Source: Klebsiella pneumoniae
GTDB lineage: Bacteria; Pseudomonadota; Gammaproteobacteria; Ga0077536
Direction: 5' to 3'
Assembly: GCA_945862315.1 (NCBI GenBank)
Contig: CAMAXW010000010.1
Location: forward strand, 28,943-92,942
Length of the DNA: 64,000 bases
Of this stretch, positions 28,201 to 35,861 are shown one piece after another; the stretch's first letter is position 1; the number at the start of each line of letters is the position of its first letter. Both the position numbers and the translations under genes were made by a program. The notes below the pieces were generated by a model. The model made no database searches. It was not told the DNA's origin and worked only from the letters and a program-made list of their open reading frames with translations.

Positions 28201-28645
28201 CGATGAGGTCATCGATCATGCCTTGCAGACCCATTTTCATGCCATCGTTCGGGTGATAAATACGCTCCACCCCATAGGCCTGCAGGTCGGCGATTTCTTC
28301 GGGCGTGATCGTGCCACCGCCGCCACCGAACACGCGTATGTGCCCCGCACCAGCCGCATGCAGCAGGTCGATCATGTATTTGAAGTATTCGTTGTGCCCG
28401 CCTTGATAGGAGCTGATCGCGATGGCGTCGACGTCTTCTTGCACCGCGGCTCGCACCACATCGGAAACGCTGCGGTTGTGGCCTAAATGGACGACCTCGG
28501 TCCCCGCTCCCTGAATGAGTCGCCGCATCACGTTAATCGCCGCGTCGTGACCATCAAACAGCGAGGCCGCTGTAACAAAACGCAATGGCGCGGTTTGGGC
28601 CGCCGCTTGGGGGGTATTTGCAATGTCTTGCGCGCGTGTGTTCAT
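25202..28645 (-). CDS. icmF: Fused B12-dependent isobutyryl-CoA mutase IcmF
   Basis: 1147 residues in the IcmF order: cobalamin-binding domain (DGHD at 31-34, with His33 the lower-ligand candidate, and [11 protein letters not shown]), a MeaI-type GTPase chaperone (P-loop GTGGAGKS at 210-217), a linker, and the (beta/alpha)8 mutase domain from about 560 on ([34 protein letters not shown]). It interconverts isobutyryl-CoA and n-butyryl-CoA by radical carbon-skeleton rearrangement. Phe607 and Gln785 correspond, by my motif alignment, to the Phe/Gln pair of isobutyryl-CoA mutase rather than the Leu/His of pivalyl-CoA mutase. The ATG overlaps the TetR stop (ATGA), so the gene is coupled to its likely regulator. 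Confidence 0.94.
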   Translation of the reverse strand: MNTRAQDIANTPQAAAQTAPLRFVTAASLFDGHDAAINVMRRLIQGAGTEVVHLGHNRSVSDVVRAAVQEDVDAIAISSYQGGHNEYFKYMIDLLHAAGAGHIRVFGGGGGTITPEEIADLQAYGVERIYHPNDGMKMGLQGMIDDLIARVTRQRRWSAVPASIDPDNALSVAQMLSALEDDILTPAQLEKLRREWKIAGGKVPVIGITGTGGAGKSSVTDEILSRFMQYFPQLRVAVLAVDPTRRRTGGALLGDRIRMNSLRHERLFMRSMATRRQHLSTSAMLGDAVAFLKSLSYDLVMVETAGIGQSDSEIVDLVDLPVYVMTSEYGAASQLEKIDMLDFAAITVLNKFDKRGAEDALRDIRKQWKRNHLAFMTPDEEIPVFPTIASQFNDPGLTWMFTNLCQLLATKTGAELAKWTPTLDVSLKEPRATILIPGNRTRYLAEIVEQGRGINRFVESAAAAANLAQHCWHALEALGDTALPAACDPAPEALLGDDTFGLLRRRYNEALTTIGGEGLQLLREWPARLASITSEKYVYKVRDKNVEGDNYRTTLSHNRVPKIAPPRFDGWGDRLRFLMKENLPGGYPYTGGVYPYRRTGEDPIRMFAGEGTPERTNRRFHYVSAGQPAQRLSTAFDSVTLYGEDPHERPDIFGKVGNSGVSIATLDDAKKLYSGFDLCAPSTSVSMTINGPAPLLLAFFMNAAIDQQVEKHLRETNQWAAAQVRIEEWFKARGQPRPQYQGELPEANNGLGLGLLGITGDQILDPETYARIKATTLATVRGTVQADILKEDQAQNTCIFSTEFGLKMMGDVQEYFVEQNVRNFYSVSISGYHIAEAGANPISQLAFTLSNGFTIVEYYLARGMKIDDFAPNLSFFFSNGMDPEYSVIGRVARRIWARAMRERYGASARSQMMKYHIQTSGRSLHAQEISFNDIRTTLQALYAIFDNTNSLHTNAYDEAITTPTEESVRRAVAIQLIINRELGLNFCENPWQGSFIINELTDLVEESVYVEFERISERGGVLGAMDTMYQRGKIQDESLYYEHMKHDGSLPLIGVNTFLPKAGQEDQITTIQLMRSTETEKLDQIAAVRAYQEVRAQERPAQLARLQDIARQRGNVFAQLMEAVKVASLGQISAALYDVGGEYRRNM

Positions 28646-29298
28646 AGTGAATTTCCTGCGGTAGGCCGGGTGTCTAGCGCCCGGGTCATTTGCTGTTTCA
28701 GACCTTCGTGTAGGTCACGGATGTGGTCCAGTGCGTCGGGACGCACCAGCCACTGATAAACAATGCCGATAATGGCGGCGCAGAATTGCTGCGCTACGGC
28801 GGTCACTGGGACCTCAGCCGCCACACTCCCTTCGGCGATGCCACGGCGAATCCAGGCTTCGATGTCGCGTTGCCGACGCTCGTGCACATGGGCGATGGTC
28901 TGCTTCAGGGCCGCGTCTGGACCGATAGAATCGAACCACAAACTGTAGAACGCGCGGATTCTGTGCGCACCGTCGCGCACAAAATAATAGTGGGCATCGG
29001 TCGCCGCGCAGATAGCCTCTAAACCCACTTGGGCCCGCACCGTCGCGCGTAGAGAGTCCAGCCATTCTTCACTCACCGCTCGCACAATGAAGGCAAACAA
29101 AGCGGCTTTATTGCCGAAACGGGCGCTGGCTAGACCCCGACTGTAGCCGGCGAGTTCACCCACTTCCTTGAGCGTCGTCCCCATCGCCCCGCGGGCCACA
29201 ATGAGCTGCACCGCGGCATCGAGCATTCGCGCATCCGAGAGCGCCGTGCGCTGGGCTTGGGTGCGGCGTGCGGGCAGGGTTTTTTGGGCTAGATTCAC
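28642..29298 (-). CDS. TetR-family regulator, first gene of icmF operon
   Basis: About 218 residues. The N-terminal helix-turn-helix reads [24 protein letters not shown] shortened to key parts [13 protein letters not shown] and FGNKAALF, followed by an all-helical ligand domain. I favour GTG at 29298. A TTG at 29337 would start inside the palindrome that looks like its operator. Translationally coupled to icmF and probably autoregulating the operon through 29324-29342. The ligand may be an acyl-CoA, an inference from the operon content. Confidence 0.88.
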   Translation of the reverse strand: MNLAQKTLPARRTQAQRTALSDARMLDAAVQLIVARGAMGTTLKEVGELAGYSRGLASARFGNKAALFAFIVRAVSEEWLDSLRATVRAQVGLEAICAATDAHYYFVRDGAHRIRAFYSLWFDSIGPDAALKQTIAHVHERRQRDIEAWIRRGIAEGSVAAEVPVTAVAQQFCAAIIGIVYQWLVRPDALDHIRDLHEGLKQQMTRALDTRPTAGNSL

Positions 29299-29323
29299 CG
29301 CGTAATTATGCCCAGCGTGGTTA

Positions 29324-29342
29324 TTTGCTTGCAACAAGCAAA
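29324..29342 (-). promoter_or_regulatory. Palindromic operator-like site of the TetR-icmF operon
   Basis: A perfect 8+8 inverted repeat, TTTGCTTG-caa-CAAGCAAA, lies 26 bp upstream of the proposed TetR start. Size, symmetry and place fit a TetR-family operator overlapping the promoter. Confidence 0.6.
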
Positions 29343-29363
29343 CAGATGACGCGCCACTACCGG

Positions 29364-29379
29364 GACCTCCCGTGAGGTC
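29364..29379 (-). terminator. Short hairpin after the GT87-like gene
   Basis: GACCTC-ccgt-GAGGTC, a perfect 6-bp stem, starts 28 bp past the stop of the leftward glycosyltransferase gene and before the TetR promoter. No U-run, so weak evidence. Confidence 0.35.
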
Positions 29380-29406
29380 ATCTTGGCCCCAGGAATCCTC
29401 GCCCGA

Positions 29407-30768
29407 TTAATCCTCGTGGCCCGCTGCACGCACCACCGGCAATCCAGCGCCCGAACAACCCAGCAACCCCAGCGCCAAGGGCAACCACGCGAGACTTTCG
29501 ATGACCCACAGGCCGCTGGTGGTGGGTGCCAACTGCCAACGCCATTTCACCGCGGGCACCGTGGCGAGCGCCAAGAGTCCCAAGAGTGCCGCGATTTTTG
29601 GCCACGCACGGGTATCGCGGCGGGCCAGCCAAGCCAAAGGAATCATCGCCAGCACCGCATAGTGGGGCCACACCACCGGCGCGCTGGCGAGGGTTAATAC
29701 CACCCCTATCGCAGCCCATTCGTGCGGTTCAGACACCTTCACCGGCGCCCAAGGGGCGGCGCGCCGGCAACGCCAATAGGCCTGTAGGCCGAAAGCGCCC
29801 GTAAGGAGCGCCAAAAACAGCGCACCGGTCACTCGCACGCTCAGCCCCGTGGCTTGCGCCAGCCAATGCGCACTCGACACATTGCCCAGCGCATAGTCAT
29901 ACGCCAGCCGATTGGGTGCTCCAAACAGCACCCATAACCAATCCAGCCAAATCGCTGGCGAGGCAAAAAACCCTGCGGCATAGGTCAGCAGCAGGGCCGC
30001 GCAGGCCACGCTAACCGCCACCGCAGGCAGACGCCAAACGCGTGGCAAATGGGCCAAGCTAAACCACCAGAGCAACGCGCAGGGTAAGGCAATGTTCGGT
30101 TTGATCAGCACTAAGGCCGTGAGCCACGCGACGTTGAGCAGACCCGCCGTGGGTGAGCTGCGCGTGCGGCGTGCCAGCCCTACCCCAACCACCAACCCCG
30201 CCAATTGCAGGGCCGCCAGATTACCCACCGCCAGATTCAACCAGAACGGCCAATAGCCGGCCGCCAGCAGCACGGTGAGCACCACCGGCCCTAACGCCGC
30301 GCCATTTTTTAAGGGCAGCAAGGCCGCCACGGCGAGACCAAACGCGAGCACGCTAAGCCCACGATGCCAGCGCAGCGCAGACGCGTAGCGTGCTGGATAC
30401 AAGGCTCCTAGGGCATACACCAACGGCGTATTGGTCAGGTCGAAATCAGGCCGCAGGGCGTGCGCCTGCACCAGCAGCGGATCGCCACTCGCGGCGACGC
30501 GCTGCGCAAACAGCGCGTTGTACTGCACCAAATACCGATAGGGATTAGCTTGCTGTGGCGGCAGGTCTGGCCGCGTCTGCGCGATGCCCCAGTAGAACTG
30601 GAAATCGATGCCGGGCTGCGCCGGCACCTGAGTTAGCACCGGCCACAAGGCGAGAAAATTAGCCACCAGCACGCCGGCCGCAAGCCACCAAGCGCAGGTG
30701 GCAAGCCCTAGGCGGGGGAATTTCAACGGCCACTGGCGTGGCCTGGCGCTTGCGGTTATTTCCGGCAA
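29407..30768 (-). CDS. Membrane glycosyltransferase, GT87/DUF2029-like
   Basis: 453 residues with about ten hydrophobic segments and the acidic FDFQFYW-like motif just after the first TM (written here GIDFQFYWG), the usual catalytic region of GT-C/GT87 mannosyltransferase-like proteins. These enzymes use polyprenyl-phosphate sugars on the outer face of the inner membrane. The acceptor is unknown. It lies 6 bp downstream of the cNMP-binding gene and may be cotranscribed with it. Confidence 0.75.
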   Translation of the reverse strand: MPEITASARPRQWPLKFPRLGLATCAWWLAAGVLVANFLALWPVLTQVPAQPGIDFQFYWGIAQTRPDLPPQQANPYRYLVQYNALFAQRVAASGDPLLVQAHALRPDFDLTNTPLVYALGALYPARYASALRWHRGLSVLAFGLAVAALLPLKNGAALGPVVLTVLLAAGYWPFWLNLAVGNLAALQLAGLVVGVGLARRTRSSPTAGLLNVAWLTALVLIKPNIALPCALLWWFSLAHLPRVWRLPAVAVSVACAALLLTYAAGFFASPAIWLDWLWVLFGAPNRLAYDYALGNVSSAHWLAQATGLSVRVTGALFLALLTGAFGLQAYWRCRRAAPWAPVKVSEPHEWAAIGVVLTLASAPVVWPHYAVLAMIPLAWLARRDTRAWPKIAALLGLLALATVPAVKWRWQLAPTTSGLWVIESLAWLPLALGLLGCSGAGLPVVRAAGHED

Positions 30769-30774
30769 CAGGGG

Positions 30775-31275
30775 CTACCCGTCTAGGGCATCACCCGCGG
30801 CATCACCCGCGCGCAGCGGCAGTGATAGCGAGGCGCCCAGGACCTTGTCGTTCATTTGGCGCAGCCGAGTGGCCATCAACCGGCCCAGGTTGACCAGCAC
30901 TTTTACCAGTATGCCGGGCTGCAGACTGAGACTTTCGCGGTGGAAACGCAGCAGCACGGCGGCGGTGTCCGCCACTACCGAGGCTGAGCGCGGGCCCGCA
31001 TCAAGGAGCGCCAGTTCACCAAAGGTATCGCCGGCTTCAATGGTGGCCAGTGTCTCCTCTTGGCCCGCCTGGGTCTTTACCACCCGCAGGCGTCCCACCA
31101 CGACGATATACGCATCCTCTCCACGCTGACCTTGCTGAATCACCACCTCACCCACCGCCACATCGGCCCGGCGCGCAATGCGCAGAAAATCAACGACTTC
31201 CTGCTCGCTAAAGCCTTCGAACAGCTTGACCAAGTTAAGGGTCTTACGCAGCACCAAGGTGGTGGCCAATGGCAT
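30775..31275 (-). CDS. Cyclic-nucleotide-binding domain protein
   Basis: 166 residues holding one cNMP-binding beta-roll: LFEGFSEQEVVDFL at the start, then the phosphate-binding cassette FGELALLDAGPRSASV, in which the Glu and Arg expected to bind the cyclic nucleotide are present. No DNA-binding, kinase or channel domain is fused, so it must act through a partner. An FHA-adenylate cyclase is encoded at 60972. A functional link is possible but unproven. Confidence 0.85.
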   Translation of the reverse strand: MPLATTLVLRKTLNLVKLFEGFSEQEVVDFLRIARRADVAVGEVVIQQGQRGEDAYIVVVGRLRVVKTQAGQEETLATIEAGDTFGELALLDAGPRSASVVADTAAVLLRFHRESLSLQPGILVKVLVNLGRLMATRLRQMNDKVLGASLSLPLRAGDAAGDALDG

Positions 31276-31375
31276 ACCGTTGCAGTCTCAATTTGAGTTG
31301 TTGTTAGCGCGCCGTAGCGAGACGCGTGGCGCAAAAATTATGTGAGCGTGCCTAAGCAGTGAGCAGAGCCGCCCC

Positions 31376-31936
31376 CTAATTGCCGCCTGCCGAGGCCGGG
31401 TCTTCGCCCGCCAAAGATACCCCGGTTGCCACGAGGAAGCGCGACACCATGTTGTAGGCCGCAATCACCCCGATCAATTCCACCAACTCCCGCTCGCTGC
31501 CCACCCCAGCACGCGCACGTTGCAGCACGGCCGGTGCGACGGCCACCTCGCGGGTCATGGCAAGCGTCAGCGCCAACACGTTTTTTTCTGTGGTGGTGAG
31601 GCTGGGGTCGTCAATTGCGTGCGCACCGCGCTGCAAAATGACCAGGACTTCGGCGCGCCCACCCTGGGCCAAATACTCCGGCGCGTGCTGGGTTAATTCG
31701 TAATCGGCGTCGTTGAGAACCGCGATGTAACAAATCGCCAATTCGCGCCATTCGCCGTTGAGCGCAAGCCCCGTCCGCACCTCGCGCAGGAAGGTGTTCC
31801 AACCCGCGGCAAACGGCGGACTGTGCAGCAGCATACGGTCCAAATTCAATAAACGACCGCCCCGCCGTTGACGGATCGCCGCGGCCAGCTCGGCGCTTGC
31901 GGGGGGAATTTCTGTCAGGTACGGAATATGCGGCAT
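31376..31936 (-). CDS. Carboxymuconolactone decarboxylase / AhpD-like protein
   Basis: 186 residues of the all-helical CMD fold. EWRELAICYIAVLNDADYELTQHAPEY matches the family core (shown here by its anchors RELAI, YELTQHAPEY), with LTLAMTREV later. The CxxC pair of AhpD peroxidase types is absent, so peroxidase activity is unlikely. The ATG at 31936 was chosen for its GGAG 8 bp upstream; the frame runs open to 32032 without one. Transcribed divergently from the PQQ dehydrogenase. Confidence 0.78.
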   Translation of the reverse strand: MPHIPYLTEIPPASAELAAAIRQRRGGRLLNLDRMLLHSPPFAAGWNTFLREVRTGLALNGEWRELAICYIAVLNDADYELTQHAPEYLAQGGRAEVLVILQRGAHAIDDPSLTTTEKNVLALTLAMTREVAVAPAVLQRARAGVGSERELVELIGVIAAYNMVSRFLVATGVSLAGEDPASAGGN

Positions 31937-32001
31937 GGCCGAGTTCTCCAAGGCTACCAATCGCTGGTGAGGCGTAACGGTGATGGCGGGTAAGGGGTCA
32001 A

Positions 32002-32035
32002 CTGGTGCCGGCAAAAATGATTTTGCCAGCACCAG
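32002..32035. promoter_or_regulatory. Long imperfect palindrome between divergent genes
   Basis: CTGGTGC-c-GGCAAAA (32002-32016), 4-nt centre, TTTTGCC-a-GCACCAG (32021-32035). This gives 14 of 15 pairs with a single mismatch. It lies in the divergent promoter region between the CMD homologue and the PQQ dehydrogenase, 58 bp before the latter's start. It may be an operator or an mRNA hairpin. Confidence 0.6.
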
Positions 32036-32042
32036 CGATTGG

Positions 32043-32058
32043 GGTAATCTTAGTTACC
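32043..32058 (+). promoter_or_regulatory. Second inverted repeat upstream of PQQ dehydrogenase
   Basis: GGTAA-tcttag-TTACC, a perfect 5+5 repeat with 6-bp spacing, immediately downstream of the longer palindrome and 35 bp before the ATG. Confidence 0.4.
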
Positions 32059-32093
32059 AGAAACCAGTCTAAATGTCTAAATGTGGAGTTCCC

Positions 32094-33779
32094 ATGTCCC
32101 GAGTTGCCATCTCAGTCTTGCTCGCGGGTTTAGCGCTGTCAGCCAACGCTACCGACGTGCCCACCACCTCGCCGATCACCCAAGAAAAACTGTTGGCGGG
32201 CACTAGCAACACCGCGGAATGGTTGTTGTACGGCGGCAATTACAGCAATTGGCGGTTCAGCCCTTTGCACGACGTCAGTCGGGATACCGTGGGTAAACTG
32301 CAGGCAGCGTGGGTCTTCCAGACTGGCGTCCCCGGTCAACTGGAAGCCTCGCCCGTGGTGGCGGACGGCGTGCTGTTCTTAACGGCCGCGTATAACAACG
32401 TGTACGCCTTGGATGCGGTCACCGGCACCATTTTGTGGAAACACACCCATAAAATGCCCAGCGATATCGCCATTTGCTGCGGGCCCACTAACCGGGGCGT
32501 GGCCATTTCTGGCGATGCCGTGATCATGGGCACTTTGGACGCCCATCTCGTGGCCCTAGATCGCAAAACCGGCAAAGTGCTGTGGAATACCGAAATGGCC
32601 AAGCACAGCGACGGCTACAGCGCCACCTCCGCGCCGCTGGTGGTAGACGACTTGGTGTTCATGGGGATTTCCGGCGGCGAATATGGTGCCCGTGGCTTCA
32701 TCGATGCTTACGAAGTGACAACCGGCAAACGTAAATGGCGGCGTTACACGGTGCCAGTCGCCGGTGAGCCGGGGGTCGAGAGCTGGGCAGGCGATTCGTG
32801 GAAAGTCGGCGGGGGCCCCGCGTGGGGTACCGGCGCCTACGACCCAGGCTCTAAAACGCTGTATTGGGCCACCGGCAACCCGTCGCCCGATTGGAATGGC
32901 GACACCCGCGAGGGCGATAACCTCTACACCGATTCCGCGCTGGCGTTAAACGTCGCCACGGGCGACGTGAAATGGCATTTCCAATTCACCCCCCACGATG
33001 TCTGGGACTACGACGGCACCACCGGCATGTTCCTCATCGATACCCCGCAGGCCGGTGGCAGCAGCGTCAAGATGCTGGTACAGCCTAATCGCAACGGCTA
33101 TCTCTATGCGTTAAACGCGGGCACTGGCAAGTTTTTACACGGTAAGCAGTACGTCGACCAGTTGACCTGGTCGAAGGGTCTCGACGTCAACGGCCGGGCG
33201 CTAGCCGATCCAAAGTTCTACCCCATGGCGGGCGGTAATCCCGAGTGGATTTGCCCGGGCGCTATAGGCGGTCAAAACGGCGCGTATACCGCGGCCTACA
33301 GCCCGGCGACCAAGCTTATTTATGTGCCGGTGATCGAGAGCTGCGGCAAAATGGAGAAGCAGGCGGCCGTGTTTTTAAACGGCACGCCGTTTTGGGGTGG
33401 CGGCCCCGGCGAAACGCAGGCCGCGAACGGCTTGGCCTACGGCCATTTTTCGGCCTATGACCCGCTCACCGGTGAGCGCAAGTGGTCTTGGAAAGACGAA
33501 TATCCGATGGTCGGCGGCACGCTCGCAACGGCGGGCGGGGTGGTGTTCACCGGCAATCAAGCGGGTTATGTGCTGGCCTTCGATGACACCACGGGCAAAG
33601 TGTTATGGAAATTCCAAGCCGGCTCGGCGATACGGGGACAGCCCATTACCTACAAGATTGCGGGTCGCCAGTACGTGGCGTTCGGGAGCGGCGGCGGTGG
33701 GCTCGCCATCCAAATCGCAGGACAACCCCCACTGGATACCCCCGGCAGTGCGCTGATGGTCTTCGCGTTGCCCCAGTGA
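32094..33779 (+). CDS. PQQ-dependent alcohol dehydrogenase, lanthanide type
   Basis: 561-residue periplasmic quinoprotein. The signal peptide ends near LSANA, then beta-propeller repeats (W-motifs such as GKVLWNTEM) follow. The vicinal disulfide Cys128-Cys129 (ICCGPTNRG) and Asn in GNPSPDWNGD are present. Catalytic Asp305 is followed two residues later by Asp307 (HDVWDYDG), the extra acidic ligand that marks rare-earth-dependent enzymes such as XoxF and PedH. It oxidises a primary alcohol, substrate unknown. The ATG at 32094 has GGAG 5 bp upstream; an upstream in-frame ATG at 32073 lacks one. No cytochrome c or pqq genes are visible nearby. Confidence 0.92.
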   Translation: MSRVAISVLLAGLALSANATDVPTTSPITQEKLLAGTSNTAEWLLYGGNYSNWRFSPLHDVSRDTVGKLQAAWVFQTGVPGQLEASPVVADGVLFLTAAYNNVYALDAVTGTILWKHTHKMPSDIAICCGPTNRGVAISGDAVIMGTLDAHLVALDRKTGKVLWNTEMAKHSDGYSATSAPLVVDDLVFMGISGGEYGARGFIDAYEVTTGKRKWRRYTVPVAGEPGVESWAGDSWKVGGGPAWGTGAYDPGSKTLYWATGNPSPDWNGDTREGDNLYTDSALALNVATGDVKWHFQFTPHDVWDYDGTTGMFLIDTPQAGGSSVKMLVQPNRNGYLYALNAGTGKFLHGKQYVDQLTWSKGLDVNGRALADPKFYPMAGGNPEWICPGAIGGQNGAYTAAYSPATKLIYVPVIESCGKMEKQAAVFLNGTPFWGGGPGETQAANGLAYGHFSAYDPLTGERKWSWKDEYPMVGGTLATAGGVVFTGNQAGYVLAFDDTTGKVLWKFQAGSAIRGQPITYKIAGRQYVAFGSGGGGLAIQIAGQPPLDTPGSALMVFALPQ

Positions 33780-34597
33780 AGTTGCTCCACCTCATAGCCC
33801 TGCTGGGGGCGAGCTTGGGTAGCCACGGCGTCAGTGCCGCGGCCCCTCTCAAGGTTTGCCTGTTGGAGCACAACGCGCCCTATTCAGAGCGAGCAGCCAA
33901 TAGCGGCTTTGATCTGGCCACGGCCAACGCCGTGGCCGTGCGCCTGGGCCGCCCGTTAGAGGTGGTCTGGGTCGCGAACGAGGAGAAAATCACCGAAATC
34001 GAAGACAGCGATTATCCCACCCAACGTTTGCGCAAAGGTGCCTGCGACGTGCTGTTCAGCGTGCCCGGCCCGGCGCGCGATAGCCTGCGGGATATGCCCA
34101 CCCTCGCGCTGGGCAAACCCTACTACGGGGCGGCTTTTGAACTGTACGGAAAAACCGACGAACAGCGCCACGAGATACGTGACTTACGCGGCGCACCGGT
34201 TGCCATCCAAGCAGCAACGGTCGCAGCCTTTGCGCTGCATCTGGTGGGTGCGCAGCCCAAAACATCTTTCTCCCCCGCGCAGGCCTTGACCGCGCTCGCC
34301 ACGGGTGAGGTTGAGTTCGCGTTATTGTGGGGGCCCACCGCCAGCTACCAGCTGACGCAGCATCCGGCGCCGGGCTTTGGGCCGGTTACCCACTACGTGC
34401 CGCCCGCCGCGCTAGCGTGGAACGAACACCTCGCCACACGGGAGGCAGATGCCGAGCTACGGCAGGCGTTGGACACCGCGCTGGCGGCCCTCATGGCAGA
34501 TGGCAGCCTACAAAAAATGGCGACCCAAAATGGCTTGCGGATACACCCACCCTTTGCCCGCACCTACACCTTGGGCGAGATGAATAACCTGCGCTAA
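33776..34597 (+). CDS. XoxJ/MxaJ-like periplasmic substrate-binding protein
   Basis: 273 residues. A hydrophobic N-terminus (LLHLIALLGASLGSHGVSA) serves as signal peptide, followed by a family-3 solute-binding fold with CLLEHNAPYS near the start and RLRKGACDVLFSVPG. Quinoprotein-associated proteins of this type help load or activate methanol-type dehydrogenases. The GTG start overlaps the stop of the PQQ dehydrogenase (GTGA), tying its production to that enzyme. Confidence 0.8.
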   Translation: MKLLHLIALLGASLGSHGVSAAAPLKVCLLEHNAPYSERAANSGFDLATANAVAVRLGRPLEVVWVANEEKITEIEDSDYPTQRLRKGACDVLFSVPGPARDSLRDMPTLALGKPYYGAAFELYGKTDEQRHEIRDLRGAPVAIQAATVAAFALHLVGAQPKTSFSPAQALTALATGEVEFALLWGPTASYQLTQHPAPGFGPVTHYVPPAALAWNEHLATREADAELRQALDTALAALMADGSLQKMATQNGLRIHPPFARTYTLGEMNNLR

Positions 34598-34907
34598 ATG
34601 ACCCGCCGGCGGCGAACTGGCAGCGCTAAAGGCAAAGGGGCTACTTGCGCGCTACGCCTACCAAGAATGGTCGCCCGACCGCGGGTAGCTGAGGCGGCAA
34701 CCGGCCGCGTGGGCACCGCCCAGCCCCACGTGCCAGGCGTTGGCACGACGCTTTTTCGCCCGCTCATCCCGCAACTCGCACGCAAGGCGCGCCCACCAGC
34801 AAAGCCTGGCAGATTCGCGGCTAGCGCTCTCTGCGCGGCTGTGATAATCATCACGTGAACCTCGCGCTGAATGGCAGCGCAGAAATTTTTAACAGCGGGG
34901 TCGTGAC
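34598..34907. other. Intergenic region upstream of rhodanese gene
   Basis: 310 bp. Both strands have open frames, but neither shows family similarity or a ribosome-binding site. The right end holds the CRP-like site at 34840-34855. Confidence 0.5.
34840..34855 (+). promoter_or_regulatory. CRP/FNR-like palindrome
   Basis: TGTGA-taatca-TCACG matches the CRP consensus TGTGA-N6-TCACA in 9 of 10 fixed positions. It lies 53-68 bp upstream of the rhodanese start, an activator-like position. Confidence 0.45.
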
Positions 34908-35234
34908 ATGCGGTGGACAGCTACTTTTCGCATTTTGTTAATCTGCCTCCTTGGCTTGACGGCTAACGCCACCGCCGCTGACGCGCTGTGGATCGATGTG
35001 CGCTCGCCGGCAGAATATGCCACCGGCCATCTCAGTCTTGCGATCAATCTGCCGGTCGCCGACATTGTCAACCGTATTACGGCGGTGGAACCGGACCCCA
35101 ATCGGCCCATCAAACTGTATTGCGCCAAGGGGGGCCGCGCCCAACAAGCGAAACTCGCGCTGGAGGCGGCAGGCTATCGGGACGTCACTAACGAGGGTGG
35201 CTATGCCGACCTCATCAGCGGCGGGCAACAGTAG
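34908..35234 (+). CDS. Periplasmic rhodanese-domain protein (PspE-like)
   Basis: 108 residues. A signal peptide (ILLICLLGLTANATA) precedes one rhodanese domain with WIDVRSPAEYATGHL and active-site loop LYCAKGGRA, whose Cys would carry persulfide sulfur. Size and export match PspE. It follows the PQQ dehydrogenase cluster but has its own upstream region with a CRP-like site. Confidence 0.87.
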   Translation: MRWTATFRILLICLLGLTANATAADALWIDVRSPAEYATGHLSLAINLPVADIVNRITAVEPDPNRPIKLYCAKGGRAQQAKLALEAAGYRDVTNEGGYADLISGGQQ

Positions 35235-35246
35235 AGACCTACGGCG

Positions 35247-35271
35247 AGGCCCGCCTTGGCGCCGGCCTTTT
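35247..35271 (+). terminator. Intrinsic terminator-like hairpin after rhodanese
   Basis: AGGCC-CGCC-tt-GGCG-cc-GGCCT, stem with a 2-nt bulge, followed by a T-run (35268-35271) and further T-rich sequence, 13 bp after the stop. Confidence 0.6.
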
Positions 35272-35312
35272 ACCGCTTATTTTTCTAATCACTAATAAGA
35301 CCATCAGGGGAG

Positions 35313-35855
35313 ATGACTCACATGATCGAAAACGCAACCGCCAACTACGTGCAAGTGAACGACCAGCCTTGGATGCCCTTCCCGGCGACCCTCTCTACCG
35401 GTGGTATCCGCTGGAAGCTGCTCCACGTGTCGCCCGAAATGGGCGCTTGGACGGCTATTTTTGACTGCCCCAAAGGCTCGTCTTTTAATCGCCACATCCA
35501 CGTAGGCCCGGGCGAATACCTCCTCACTCGCGGTCGCATGGAAGTGCGTGGCGGCACCGATGATGGCGGCTCCACCGCCACCTCCATGGGCTATGGCTAT
35601 GAGGCCTGCAACGCTCGTCACGATAAAACCTACTTCCCGGTGGCCAGCGAGTTCTACATGAATTTCTTAGGGCCACTCCAGTTCATCGAAGACGATGGTC
35701 AACCCATTGCCGTCGTGGGCTGGGCGCAGGCACAAGCCCTGTGGAGCGCGCAAATGAGCGAGCAAGCAAAAACGGCGAAGAAATCAGCCCGACTAGCCAA
35801 AGTCGCCAAAGTCACCAGCCCACCCAAAGTGGCGGGGAAAAAAGCACGGGCCTGA
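35313..35855 (+). CDS. Cupin, 2,4'-dihydroxyacetophenone dioxygenase-like family
   Basis: 180 residues. The cupin core carries RHIHVGPGEYLLTRGRMEVRGG (anchors HIHVGPGEY and GRMEVRG), with His/Glu residues able to bind a metal. The last ~30 residues are rich in Lys and Ala (KTAKKSARLAKVAKV) and look disordered, unlike the usual family end. Family members include C-C-bond-cleaving dioxygenases, but many are uncharacterised and the reaction here is unknown. Convergent with the kinase-HDOD gene, 6 bp apart. Confidence 0.68.
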   Translation: MTHMIENATANYVQVNDQPWMPFPATLSTGGIRWKLLHVSPEMGAWTAIFDCPKGSSFNRHIHVGPGEYLLTRGRMEVRGGTDDGGSTATSMGYGYEACNARHDKTYFPVASEFYMNFLGPLQFIEDDGQPIAVVGWAQAQALWSAQMSEQAKTAKKSARLAKVAKVTSPPKVAGKKARA

Positions 35856-35861
35856 GGTCGG

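Noticed and set aside
28643..29406. Cobalamin riboswitch controlling icmF
   Set aside because: The gene is coupled to an upstream TetR gene and no B12-box-like sequence was seen in the leader.
34594..34858. Opposed 86-codon open frames in the gap before the rhodanese gene
   Set aside because: Arg/Pro/Ala-rich translations on both strands, no ribosome-binding site and no family similarity.
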